Shown here one piece after another: positions 16,545-24,494 of a stretch of DNA of 64,000 bases. The stretch's first letter is position 1; the number at the start of each line of letters is the position of its first letter. The DNA comes from Micromonospora violae (GTDB taxonomy: Bacteria > Actinomycetota > Actinomycetes > Mycobacteriales > Micromonosporaceae). Under the pieces are notes generated by a model. That model searched no databases, was not told the origin of the DNA, and saw nothing but the letters and a program-made list of their open reading frames with translations. Location of the stretch: NCBI RefSeq assembly GCF_004217135.1, contig NZ_SHKK01000001.1:372001-436000 (forward strand), in the 5' to 3' direction. The position numbers were made by a program, and so were the translations under genes.

Positions 16545-17021
16545 TCAGGCAGGTGCCGAGGCGTGCCAGAGGCGAAGGGCTCGATCGCGAAGCGGCTGGG
16601 AGAGTTCGCGCGAGTCCTTCATGTCGGCCAGTACGTCGCGCAGATCCCGGGTGGGCCAGCCGGCGTCCAACCAATCGAGCGCCAGTGTCGGCCAGTAGCT
16701 TCCCCATGCGGTGAGCGCGAACCGCACGAGGGCGGGAAGCGGTGTGTCGGTGACAGGCACGTCAGACAGTTCGGCACTGACGTCGCTCGGGGTGCGTTCC
16801 AGCAGTGGCAACAGCCACACGAGCCGGTGCCCGGCCGGGTAGACCAGCCCGTCGGCGGCGCCGTGGATTAGCCAAGTGCCGACATCATCCCGTACGAGGA
16901 GCAGGCCGTTGTTGATCTTCAGCCTTAGGTGGAGACGATCATCGGCAGAGCCCATGATGAACAGCCTGTCATGCCGCGGAATGCTCGTCACCGAGCGCAG
17001 TCCGCGCCGGTCGTCGGGCAT
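16545..17021 (-). CDS. Hypothetical protein
   Basis: A 158-residue predicted soluble protein starting MPDDRRGLRSVTSIPRHDRL. Its second half is leucine- and tryptophan-rich (HRLVWLLPLLERTPSDVS, then FALTAWGSYWPTLALDWLDA) and ends with a helical DLRDVLADMKDSRELSQ. I recognise no family. No clear ribosome site precedes the ATG at 17021; an in-frame ATG at 16955 could also start it. Codon usage is typical of coding DNA here. It lies just outside an IS3-type element. Confidence 0.6.
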   Translation of the reverse strand: MPDDRRGLRSVTSIPRHDRLFIMGSADDRLHLRLKINNGLLLVRDDVGTWLIHGAADGLVYPAGHRLVWLLPLLERTPSDVSAELSDVPVTDTPLPALVRFALTAWGSYWPTLALDWLDAGWPTRDLRDVLADMKDSRELSQPLRDRALRLWHASAPA

Positions 17022-17224
17022 CCGGAGGTGCTGGGAACAGTGCGGATGCCGGCGCTCGCGGGATCAGGCCCCGTCAGCAGAGCCTGTGGCCGTCTCTGTC
17101 TGGGTTAGCCAGTCCAGGCACCACCGGTCGAAGGTTAGCCGTTGGCCAGCCGGATCGGTCAATGGCGACAATGGCATCTCACCTGCTCGGCCGGGTCTGC
17201 TGCACCGATAGGTGACAGTTTCAG

Positions 17225-18088
17225 TCACGCGGCCTGACTGGCCGGTGGGGTCATGATGGTCTCGTACTCGATTGGGGTCAACCGGGACAGGGATCGTTGG
17301 CGTCGGCGGCGGTGGTAGGTCCGTTCGATCCAGGTCACGATCGCGGTCCTCAGCTGCTGCCGGGTCGTCCAGGTTCGGCGGTCGAGGACGTTGTTCTGTA
17401 GCAGGCCGAAGAAGGATTCCATGGCGGCGTTGTCGCCGGCGGCGCCGACGCGGCCCATCGACCCGGTCATGTGGTGTTGGTGGAGGGCTCGGACGAATTT
17501 CCGGCTTCGAAATTGCGACCCTCGGCCGGTGTGCAGCACGCAGCCGGCCACGCCACCACGGCGGGCTACGGCGTTGTGCAGGGCGTTGACGGCCAGCCTC
17601 GATTTCATCCGTGAGTCGATGGAGTAGCCGACGATCCGGTTGGACCACACGTCCTTGATCGCGCACAGATACAGCTTGCCCTCACCGGTGCGGTGCTCGG
17701 TGATGTCGGCCAGCCACAACCGATTCGGGCCGTCGGCGGTGAAGGCCCGCTGGACCAGGTCGTCGTGCACTGGTGGGCCTGGCTTGCCGCCCTTGCCCCG
17801 ACGCTTGCGCTTGCTGAACGCGCTGAACCAGCCCATACCGGAACAGATTCTCCAGGCGGTGCGCTCGACCATCGGCTGGCCGGCAGCGCGGGCCTCATCG
17901 GCCAGGAACCGGTAGCCGAACTCCGGGTCATCACGGTGGGCGTCGAACAACGCGTCCGTCCGATACGCCTGCGCCAGGTCGGCGTCGGTGACACGGCGGG
18001 CACGCCACCGGTAGTAGGGCTGACGAGCGATGTTCAATACCCGGCACGTCACCGCCACGGGTACCCCGTCGGCGGCCAGCTCGCTCAC
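17225..18088 (-). CDS. IS3 family transposase OrfB
   Basis: A 287-residue protein from GTG 18088, with an N-terminal HTH_21-like region and an integrase core. Core blocks are RLWLADITEHRTGEGKLYLC (first aspartate), IKDVWSNRIVGYSID, VLHTGRGSQFRSRKFV (second aspartate position reads TGRGSQ, where TDRGSQ is usual) and DNAAMESFFGLLQNNVLDRR (glutamate). The G in place of D in the second motif may inactivate it. The start overlaps the orfA stop as GTGA, so coupling rather than a slippery frameshift is likely; no A-rich slippage site is visible. Confidence 0.85.
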   Translation of the reverse strand: MSELAADGVPVAVTCRVLNIARQPYYRWRARRVTDADLAQAYRTDALFDAHRDDPEFGYRFLADEARAAGQPMVERTAWRICSGMGWFSAFSKRKRRGKGGKPGPPVHDDLVQRAFTADGPNRLWLADITEHRTGEGKLYLCAIKDVWSNRIVGYSIDSRMKSRLAVNALHNAVARRGGVAGCVLHTGRGSQFRSRKFVRALHQHHMTGSMGRVGAAGDNAAMESFFGLLQNNVLDRRTWTTRQQLRTAIVTWIERTYHRRRRQRSLSRLTPIEYETIMTPPASQAA

Positions 18089-18483
18089 GAGCGGGTAGAG
18101 CCTTTTCCCGGCAGATTCGCCTGCGACAGGTACGCCGCGGCCCGACGCAGGACCTCGTTCTCCCGCTCGAGCAACTTGATCCGCTTACGGGCCTCCCGCA
18201 ACTCGGCCGAGTCGCTGCCACTGACGCCAGGCGTGGTCCCAGCGTCGACGTCGGCCTGGCGCAACCACTTGAACAACGTCATCGGATGGACCCCGAAGTC
18301 CTTAGCGATCTGCTCGACCGACACGCCCGGATCACGGTCACGGGCCACCCGCACGACGTCGTCGCGGAACTCACGAGGGCCACCCGAGGGTGCACGTCCA
18401 GGTCCGCCAGGAGCGAGGCGCAGGTCCGCCGGGCGTGATCCGCCGCCGTGATCGAGGCTGAATCTCCACAGTGGCACGTACAT
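18085..18483 (-). CDS. IS3 family transposase OrfA (N-terminus uncertain)
   Basis: Family similarity begins at PREFRDDVVRVARDRDPG (near 18378) and continues through VEQIAKDFGVHPMTLFKWLR (helix-turn-helix) to a leucine-zipper stretch LREARKRIKLLERENEVLRR and AAAYLSQANLPGK. The protein binds the element ends together with OrfB. The frame extends upstream to ATG 18483, but those 35 residues are not family-like. The true start may be lost or non-canonical. Confidence 0.75.
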   Translation of the reverse strand: MYVPLWRFSLDHGGGSRPADLRLAPGGPGRAPSGGPREFRDDVVRVARDRDPGVSVEQIAKDFGVHPMTLFKWLRQADVDAGTTPGVSGSDSAELREARKRIKLLERENEVLRRAAAYLSQANLPGKGSTRS

Positions 18484-18607
18484 TCGAGGTCGCGCTCGTC
18501 AGTCTCTACACACACGAGGTTGAGGTCGCCTGTCGCCGCGACGGCAAGCTACGCCGCGGCCTACGCCCATGTGGGGCGTACCCCTGGCCGACCGAGCGTC
18601 GCCCTGG

Positions 18608-19654
18608 TCAGGGCTGGACGATGCACATCCCGCCGGGGGCGGCCCGGTCCATCGCGGCCAGGGCGTCGGGCACTTCGGCGAGCCCGATGGTACGGGTGAT
18701 CAGCTCGGCGGGGCGCAGCACGCCGGCGGTGACCAGCCGGAGCAGCTCCGGGTAGGCATGCGCGGCCATGCCATGGCTGCCCCGCAGTTCCAGCTCGTAC
18801 GCGATTACCAGGTCCATCGGCAGGGCCGGGCGGCCCTGGGCGGCGGGGAGAAGGCCGACCTGCACGTGCCGCCCGCGCCGGCGCAGGCTCTCGATCGAGG
18901 CAGTGCAGGTGGCGTGGCTGCCCAGGGCGTCGAGTGACAGGTGGGCGCCGCCGCCGGTCACCTCACAAACGGCTGCGGCCACCGCGCTGGGTCCGGTGAG
19001 GGCAGCCCCGTCCAGACACACCGCGGCCCCGAAACGGCGGGCCAGCTCGAGTGCGCCGGGGGCAACGTCGACCGCCACCACCCGCGCGCCGCACGCCGCT
19101 GCGATCATCACCGCCGACAACCCCACACCGCCGCAGCCGTGCACCGCCACCCACTCGCCTGCGGCGACCCGCCCCTGACCGACCACCGCCCGGAACGCCG
19201 TGGCGAACCGGCAGCCGAGCGCCGCCGCGGCCGGGTAGCCCACCTCGTCGGGAAGCCGGACCAGGTTGACGTTGGCGTGTTGCACCGCCACGTACTCGGC
19301 GAACGAGCCCCAGTGGGTGAAGCCGGGCTGCGTCTGCCGCTCACACACCTGCTGGTCGCCAGAGAGGCAGGCCGGGCACTGCCCGCACGCGCAGACGAAC
19401 GGCACGGTGACCCGGTCGCCGAGGCGCCAGCCGCGTACACCGTCGCCGACCGCCGTGACCACGCCGGTGAACTCGTGGCCAGGCACGTGCGGCAGGCGGA
19501 CGTCCGGGTCGTGTCCCTGCCAGCCGTGCCAGTCGCTGCGGCACAATCCGGTCGCCTCGACCCGGATGACGGCACCCCCGGGCGGCGGCACCGGGTCCGG
19601 CACGTCGCGGACCTCGGGTCGGGCACCGAACTCGTCGAAGATCACGGCACGCAT
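18608..19654 (-). CDS. Zinc-dependent alcohol dehydrogenase family protein
   Basis: A 348-residue medium-chain dehydrogenase/reductase. The catalytic zinc region has CRSDWHGW and HVPGHEFTGVV near residues 38-70. The structural zinc loop is CACGQCPACLSGDQQVC near 95-111. The Rossmann nucleotide site is VHGCGGVGLSAVM near 170. It oxidises alcohols or reduces aldehydes with NAD(P); the substrate is not evident. The ATG at 19654 has a GAGG nine bases upstream, which favours it over ATG 19663 and the longer frame to 19759. No partner gene is adjacent. Confidence 0.88.
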   Translation of the reverse strand: MRAVIFDEFGARPEVRDVPDPVPPPGGAVIRVEATGLCRSDWHGWQGHDPDVRLPHVPGHEFTGVVTAVGDGVRGWRLGDRVTVPFVCACGQCPACLSGDQQVCERQTQPGFTHWGSFAEYVAVQHANVNLVRLPDEVGYPAAAALGCRFATAFRAVVGQGRVAAGEWVAVHGCGGVGLSAVMIAAACGARVVAVDVAPGALELARRFGAAVCLDGAALTGPSAVAAAVCEVTGGGAHLSLDALGSHATCTASIESLRRRGRHVQVGLLPAAQGRPALPMDLVIAYELELRGSHGMAAHAYPELLRLVTAGVLRPAELITRTIGLAEVPDALAAMDRAAPGGMCIVQP

Positions 19655-19709
19655 GCGCCGCATCCTCACATGTGCGAGACGACCGGTCGACGGCAGCCCG
19701 CCGGGGTGA

Positions 19710-19949
19710 CCGGGCCCGGCGGCCCGCATCGACTTCGCCCATGGCCGGATCACCACCAATGCCGTACCGGCCCTGCGCAGCGGCGGGCCGGTCAGCTTCC
19801 TGGTCGGTCCGGACCGGGTGGTGATCCGGCCGATCGAGGCGGTGCCCGGCTACGGGGTGCCGGACGGCGAGGCGGCGACCGAGATGACCGCGAATTCGCC
19901 ACAGGGGAGTGGCGCTGCCCGGCCCGGACCCGACGTCGGTGTGGGGTGA
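19710..19949 (+). pseudogene. 5'-truncated fragment of a hypothetical protein
   Basis: A frame without a start codon reads RIDFAHGRITTNAVPALRSG then GPVSFLVGPDRVVIRPIEAV and PGYGVPDGEA before its TGA at 19947. The composition and rhythm are clearly protein-like, and it resembles internal beta-propeller segments of larger actinobacterial proteins. Nothing upstream in frame supports a start, so it is probably a gene remnant. The family is uncertain. Confidence 0.4.
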
Positions 19950-20028
19950 CCGACGAGGAAGGCGGCAGGGGAAACGTCGGGATGGGCGTAATGCCGGTGC
20001 GACCCGACCTGCTGGGGGAGACCTGCGT

Positions 20029-20451
20029 TCAGAGGTTGAGCGGCCCCGGGTCGCTGGCCAGCTCCCGGAACCGCTCGCGCGGGTTGGCCACCAGCCGCCG
20101 GGCGGACAGGTCGAGCAGGCCACCTACCCCGGTCAGCGTCGCCACCGGGGTGCCGTCCGGGCGGGCGTAGTCCTGGTCGATCTGGAAGGTCTTGCCCTCG
20201 CCCCAGCGGAACCCGCAGGACACGTCCACCTCGTCCGCGCCGCGCAGCTCGCGTAGGTAGCGCACGGTGACCTCCAGGGCGACCGGCCCCACCCCGCTGG
20301 CGATGAGCCGCTCCTGTGAGATGCCGGCGGCGCGCAGGCACTCCCACCGGGCGTGCTCGCCGTACTGGAGGTAGACGGCCTGGTTCAGGTGGCCCTGGGT
20401 GTCCAGCTCGTAGCCACGAACGGTGATGCGCACCCGGAACGGATCTGCCAT
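20029..20451 (-). CDS. Acyl-CoA thioesterase (4HBT family)
   Basis: A 140-residue hotdog-fold protein from ATG 20451, beginning MADPFRVRITVRGYELDTQG. The block GYELDTQGHLNQAVYLQYGE carries the catalytic aspartate-type motif (D, then H and N) of 4-hydroxybenzoyl-CoA-type thioesterases. It would hydrolyse an acyl- or aryl-CoA ester. The frame extends to 20481, but the ATG at 20451 is where family similarity starts. It lies alone on the minus strand. Confidence 0.85.
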   Translation of the reverse strand: MADPFRVRITVRGYELDTQGHLNQAVYLQYGEHARWECLRAAGISQERLIASGVGPVALEVTVRYLRELRGADEVDVSCGFRWGEGKTFQIDQDYARPDGTPVATLTGVGGLLDLSARRLVANPRERFRELASDPGPLNL

Positions 20452-20637
20452 GAGCGGGAGCGTAGCGGGGCGCGGTGACACCGCCGCCGTTCACCGCGCC
20501 GCCATGGCCACGGCGCTCGTGGCCGTCACCGCCACGCCCGTGGACAGGACCTGCCGTCCACAGCCGGTTCAGCACGAGTGCACGCCCGGCTTGGCCTGTG
20601 GACGGGAGGAGCCGTCCACATGATGCTGTGAGGATGC

Positions 20638-21507
20638 TTGCCAACCACCTTGGTGATGATCTTAGGTCTCATCGTGGCGATGGTGGCGGGCAACAGTTGG
20701 CGCTGGTGGCTGACTACGGGCGGCGCGGCGCTTGCGGTTCTGCCGCTCGGGCAGGGTGCGCCCATGGTCGTTGTAGTGGCGGCGATCTGCGGCTTGGTCG
20801 TGGTCGGGGCCTGGGCGTGGGGTACCCGTAGCGGCCGTGCCATCGGCGTGGCTGTCGGCGTCGTCTTCATCGCAGGGCAGGCCGCCGCGTTCGCCGTCTC
20901 GCAGTGGCCCCGGGGCTCGGTAGCCGCGCCATGGCTTGACTGGTTCGGGGTGTGGTTGCTGGTCGGCGTCGTGTGCCTGGCCGCGTTGGTCATCGATCGG
21001 AGCCTGCACGCCGTCTCCACCCCTCACCTCGACGGGCGGAACCGGACGGCGGGCGAAGTTCAGTGGGTTGCCTCGATGGCGACGTTGGTAACGGTGGTGC
21101 TGCTGTGCGGCTGCGGGGTCGGCGTGGTCGTCTTCGACGGCGACGGCAGGCTGCGGTTTCCTACCCGCGAAGATGAGGTTCTCCCACTGCCGGCGTCGCT
21201 GCGCCTGGTGTCGGCCGACACGTGCGCCGATGGTGGCAGCAGCGGCAACTGCACAGCCGAGTTCGTGGTTATGGCCGCCGATGGTGCCGACAGGGCAACG
21301 ACCGTTACTCGGCTCGTCGAGCATCTCAGCAGCCGCGGTTGGCCGCTTCAGCACGAAAATGGCGTCTATCGCGGTTCCCGGGAGACGGGCGGGATCCTGA
21401 ACTGGACAGCGCACAGGATGTGGCTGTACGCCGACGTCGAGCCGGCATTGGTGCTGCGACCGGCGCAACCGTCGGACGCGGTTGTCATCTACATCGACAA
21501 CCTATGA
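20638..21507 (+). CDS. Multi-pass membrane protein with extracytoplasmic C-terminal domain
   Basis: About 289 residues from TTG 20638 (GAGG four bases upstream); GTG 20653 or ATG 20656 are alternative starts. Four hydrophobic helices fill residues 1-130 and a fifth follows near 150 (LVTVVLLCGCGVGVVVF). The C-terminal about 110 residues have CADGGSSGNCTAEFVVM and RLVEHLSSRGWPLQHENGVY, a small alpha/beta domain with a likely disulfide. I recognise no named family. Confidence 0.7.
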   Translation: MPTTLVMILGLIVAMVAGNSWRWWLTTGGAALAVLPLGQGAPMVVVVAAICGLVVVGAWAWGTRSGRAIGVAVGVVFIAGQAAAFAVSQWPRGSVAAPWLDWFGVWLLVGVVCLAALVIDRSLHAVSTPHLDGRNRTAGEVQWVASMATLVTVVLLCGCGVGVVVFDGDGRLRFPTREDEVLPLPASLRLVSADTCADGGSSGNCTAEFVVMAADGADRATTVTRLVEHLSSRGWPLQHENGVYRGSRETGGILNWTAHRMWLYADVEPALVLRPAQPSDAVVIYIDNL

Positions 21508-21717
21508 CACGGTTGCCGCGCCTCGACCAGTACGCACTCTTCTGCCGCGTACCGCGCGGGCCGGATGCGCCTCGCCGCGGTTGATGACCTCGGCAGGAAC
21601 CTGCGCCTCCTGCCACGCGCCCCGAAACTGAGTCACCGGCGGCATGTCGAGCAAAACGCCGTGAACACTGACCGATGAGCGCGCTCGTCTGCGCAGATCC
21701 GTCGGTGGCCGGTGTCG

Positions 21718-22365
21718 TTACGAACGGACGAGATCGTGGGCCCGGGCCAGGTCGTCACTCCAGGGCATGGCGTGGTCACGCTCGAACGCCCGATACAGCC
21801 GGTCGCGGACCGTTTCGCGGCGCAGCCAGGCGGTTAGCAGGGTTGGCCTCCGGTCGGCGAAGTTGAGTCCGTTTACCGTGTCGGCCAGGTGGTGATCTGC
21901 CGCCGAGTTGAGCGTGACGTCCCAGACGCCGAGGAATCGGGTGACGCTCTCGCCGCCGGCAACGACCGCGTCGAGGAAAGTGGTCGGGTCGAGGAACGAC
22001 CCGACCTGAGACGGGTACGTTCCCAGCAGCGACCGCCACACCGCGTCGAGGTAGCCGTCAATGGCGTCCTGCTCGGGTGCGGGCCAGGTGCGCCACTGCT
22101 CGCGAGGCAGCTTGCCCAACACGATGGATGGGTCGAGTTCCGTGGTGGTGATCATGCGGTCCAGCAAGAGGGGCAGCAGACTCTTCAGGTCGTCCCGGCT
22201 GCCGACCGTGTTGCCGAGGCTGATGCTCAGAGAGAACAAGTCATGCTCGTCGACCCGCGTCTGCCTCCGGCAATGTGGGCAGCCATCGAGCACCGCCCTG
22301 CGCGGATACCGGACGAACGCCTCCTGAAGCTGTGCGATCGCCGCACGAAGATCCCCGTCCACCAA
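21718..22365 (-). CDS. Hypothetical protein with CxxC motif
   Basis: A 215-residue predicted soluble protein. The N-terminus MVDGDLRAAIAQLQEAFVRY is followed by DGCPHCRRQT, a possible zinc or redox CxxC, and the rest is mostly helical. Internal blocks include LPLLLDRMITTTELDPSIVL and SLLGTYPSQVGSFLD. It resembles an uncharacterised family found repeatedly in actinomycete genomes, but I cannot name it. It lies in the mosaic island with no clear operon partner. Confidence 0.65.
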   Translation of the reverse strand: MVDGDLRAAIAQLQEAFVRYPRRAVLDGCPHCRRQTRVDEHDLFSLSISLGNTVGSRDDLKSLLPLLLDRMITTTELDPSIVLGKLPREQWRTWPAPEQDAIDGYLDAVWRSLLGTYPSQVGSFLDPTTFLDAVVAGGESVTRFLGVWDVTLNSAADHHLADTVNGLNFADRRPTLLTAWLRRETVRDRLYRAFERDHAMPWSDDLARAHDLVRS

Positions 22366-22702
22366 CCGATCCTCGCAGCCCGCACCGACTCACCATCGGC
22401 AACCTCGGGAGGAGCACGGCCACCGCCTCGTGGACATGCTCGGCAGGGAGGCGAAATTCCCTCTCCGTCTCGTCCCGCTGTCGCAAGAAAATGCCCAGGC
22501 CCCCGACTAGCCGCGGACGACCGCGGCCGTGAGCGACCCACAATGTCGTTGTCTCGCGGCAAGGCCCGGGGCAGCACGATCGCGCCGGGCATGTGCCAGC
22601 CCCAGCGCTCGATCAGGCCTACCTGCCGCCGGCCCTGCCCGAACCCGAACCCTGCACCGGGGCCGGTTACCGAGCGTGGCGCAGCCTGATCAGGTCTTTG
22701 GG
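22366..22702. other. Intergenic, possible gene scrap
   Basis: No intact gene. A minus-strand frame at about 22400-22543 reads RLVGGLGIFLRQRDETEREF then RLPAEHVHEAVAVLLPR, which is protein-like but has no support beyond that. It may be a remnant. Confidence 0.3.
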
Positions 22703-22811
22703 GTGTCCTGAACGGCATTGAACTGCGTCCAACGGTGTCGGACGTCCAGCTGCGCTCCTGCCTGCGGCTCTACACTGCCGCAGGTCAGAGCTGGTCTGGC
22801 GTCCTGATTCG
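22703..22811 (+). repeat. Attachment-associated repeat, copy B
   Basis: The second copy, partly degraded. It has GTCCTGAACGGCATTGAACT, TGCCTGCGGCTCTACACTGC and CGCAGGTCAGAGCTGG, ending GTCCTGATTCGG where copies A and C have GTCCTGTTTCAC. The upstream GGGAGCAG motif is missing. It is probably an older attachment flank of the same element family. Confidence 0.6.
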
Positions 22812-23077
22812 GAACTCCCCACCAGATTGTGAAGGGTACGGGCTGGCCGGCCATCGATCCGTCGCGGTTGAGTGCGTACGCCGCGAGCGGCGAGCAGCCC
22901 TGGCTCCGGGTCATCGGCTTGGCAACCAAGGTGCCCCGGGAGGCGAAACGTTGCACGCTGGCGGGAAGCCAACGCCAACTAGGACCGTGACCTGCCCAAG
23001 CTCGCCAGTTCGCGGATCATGCTGATCAGCTCAGGAGAGCGGGGACCACGTTGCTGTAACACCGTCTTGAGGTGCTC
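22812..23077. other. Intergenic, no gene seen
   Basis: Frames here are short. A minus-strand translation VQRFASRGTLVAKPMTRSQG is protein-like, but no family or start can be supported. Confidence 0.35.
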
Positions 23078-23584
23078 CTAGGCGTTACTCCCAGCGAACT
23101 GCATGCTCGGCCCTCTCGCGGGCAGCACGATGCCCACGTAGGCGCGCCGCTCATCCGTGGTCTCCACCACCGCACCGTCGGAATCCACGCCCCACGAATG
23201 CTGCCGCCAGAGTTCGTCGGCGGACAGTGCGTAGCCCGTGCCGATCGACTCGATCGCACCGTCGATCCAGCACACCGCGACGTTGCGATGACACTTGCCG
23301 GCATCGCCCTGCACGCATTGCACCGCGGAGCCGAACGCAGACCCGCTGGCAAGCAGTTCCTCAAGATCGAAGTCGGGCCTGGCCGGCGGAACGACGAGTG
23401 AGCCGCCAAACGACAACAAAGTCCCGCACCAACTCCGCCAACGCTGTCTGTAGCCCGCGTCCACGCCGGCGTAGGTGTCAACCCGGTCTCGGTAAAGCGA
23501 CAGCAAGCGCTCGCGCTCGTCGCTAGGTAACGCCACCGGCAAAGGGTACAGCGGTACCGGGGCCACATGATCACACCGACTCAT
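23078..23584 (-). CDS. Hypothetical protein
   Basis: A 168-residue predicted soluble protein from ATG 23584, beginning MSRCDHVAPVPLYPLPVALP. It has helical DERERLLSLYRDRVDTYAG, then FDLEELLASGSAFGSAVQCV and an ordered C-terminal part with IESIGTGYALSADELWRQHS and RAYVGIVLPARGPS. I recognise no family. The frame also runs up to 23620. It is divergent from the next gene across about 140 bases. Confidence 0.6.
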   Translation of the reverse strand: MSRCDHVAPVPLYPLPVALPSDERERLLSLYRDRVDTYAGVDAGYRQRWRSWCGTLLSFGGSLVVPPARPDFDLEELLASGSAFGSAVQCVQGDAGKCHRNVAVCWIDGAIESIGTGYALSADELWRQHSWGVDSDGAVVETTDERRAYVGIVLPARGPSMQFAGSNA

Positions 23585-23720
23585 TTGCCGCTGGGCGCTC
23601 GGATGCGCTACGGGCGACAACCGCGAAGCTGACCGCCGTCAACGTCTGGTGCTATACGGCACGAACCTGGTTCGCATCCAGGCACACAGGCTGTCGTATC
23701 CCTGTGGTGAAGTGCGTGCC

Positions 23721-24185
23721 ATGGGTGTGCTGTACGACTACTTCCGAGCCAAGGATGACGCTGCGGCTGTCAGGTTGATGAAGGACTTCGAGGGCGGACC
23801 TTTCGCTGCCAGCCGCAGCGGCATGGCTGTGGATGCGGTTGATCTGAAGGGCATCGAGCCGGCCGTGACCCTCGGCAAGCTGGTGAGCCTGGTTCGACAG
23901 GTCGACTGGAATGTGAGCCTGGTCGACCTTGAGTTGTTGTGGAGTGGGGACGAGCAGGAGGGGCCATGGCTGATGTCGCTGGACCGGGCCGCGCGGGACA
24001 CCCTCGCCGCTGTCAGCCACGGCCAGGTGCGGGAGTTGTCGGCGCAATGGGGGCGGATCGAGGAACTGGCGTGGAGTGGGCCGCTGTCTGACGACGAGAT
24101 GCTGCCGGTCATCGAGAAGGTTGCCGCCCTTGCTCAGCGCGCCCGAAACGCGGGCGAGGACCTGTACTGCTGGTGCTGCCTGTGA
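23721..24185 (+). CDS. Hypothetical protein (MGVLYDYF family)
   Basis: A 154-residue protein from ATG 23721 beginning MGVLYDYFRAKDDAAAVRLM, with VDAVDLKGIEPAVTLGKLVS, a tryptophan-rich centre (LELLWSGDEQEGPWLMSLDR) and a C-terminal CWCCL. Single-domain proteins with this opening recur in Micromonospora and Streptomyces and sometimes sit beside polymorphic-toxin or mobile loci. The role is unknown. It is the last gene before the tRNA attachment site. Confidence 0.65.
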   Translation: MGVLYDYFRAKDDAAAVRLMKDFEGGPFAASRSGMAVDAVDLKGIEPAVTLGKLVSLVRQVDWNVSLVDLELLWSGDEQEGPWLMSLDRAARDTLAAVSHGQVRELSAQWGRIEELAWSGPLSDDEMLPVIEKVAALAQRARNAGEDLYCWCCL

Positions 24186-24221
24186 CTTACAAGCAGGCGG
24201 TACCGGGCCCGGGCAGGGGAG

Positions 24222-24351
24222 CAGACTGGGAGCAACAGGGTGCCCTGAACGGCCTTGAACCGCGTCCAACGGCACCGAACGGCGCTCAACTGCACCCACC
24301 CTTACCTGCGGCTCCACGTTCCCGCAGGTCAGAGCCGGTGCGGCGTCCTGT
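24222..24351 (+). repeat. Attachment-associated repeat, copy C
   Basis: The best-preserved copy. It has GAGCAGACTGGGAGCAACAG, phased CTGAACGGCC, TTGAACCGCG, CCAACGGCAC and CGAACGGCGC motifs at 10-11 bp, then the CTGCGGCTCC and CAGGTCAGAG segments, ending GTCCTGT directly before the tRNA-Val 3' half. It appears to be the element-side arm of an attachment site. Confidence 0.75.
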
Positions 24352-24393
24352 TTCACACCGAAGAGGTCGCTGGTTCGATACCAGCATCGCCCA
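24352..24393 (+). tRNA. 3' half of tRNA-Val(CAC), attachment-site remnant
   Basis: From TTCACAC, the anticodon loop with anticodon CAC (24354-24356), the sequence gives the 3' anticodon strand CGAAG, variable loop AGGTC, T stem GCTGG/CCAGC around loop TTCGATA, acceptor strand ATCGCCC and discriminator A. Every element matches the 3' half of an actinobacterial tRNA-Val. The 5' half is absent and is replaced by repeat copy C. Such a displaced 3' half is the usual scar at one end of an element that integrated into a tRNA gene. It is not a functional tRNA. Confidence 0.85.
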
Positions 24394-24494
24394 CTCTCAG
24401 TCGGGCTGTCTTCATGCCCGCGCCACGCCCAACGCCAAAGCCAAGTGACGTTGGAGTACTAATCCGCGTCGAAGTGCTCGGGCCCACAGGCCGC

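Larger units (their letters stand above)
17192..18483 (-). mobile_element. IS3-type insertion sequence (boundaries approximate)
   Basis: It holds overlapping orfA and orfB transposase genes on the minus strand. The 3' end probably lies in CGGGTCTGCTGCACCGATAG with GTGACA (17192-17217), because the same 26 bases recur alone at 41305-41330. The upstream end is not clear: orfA lacks a standard start and its first 35 codons have no family similarity, so this end may be truncated or fused to host DNA. No target duplication was found. Confidence 0.7.
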
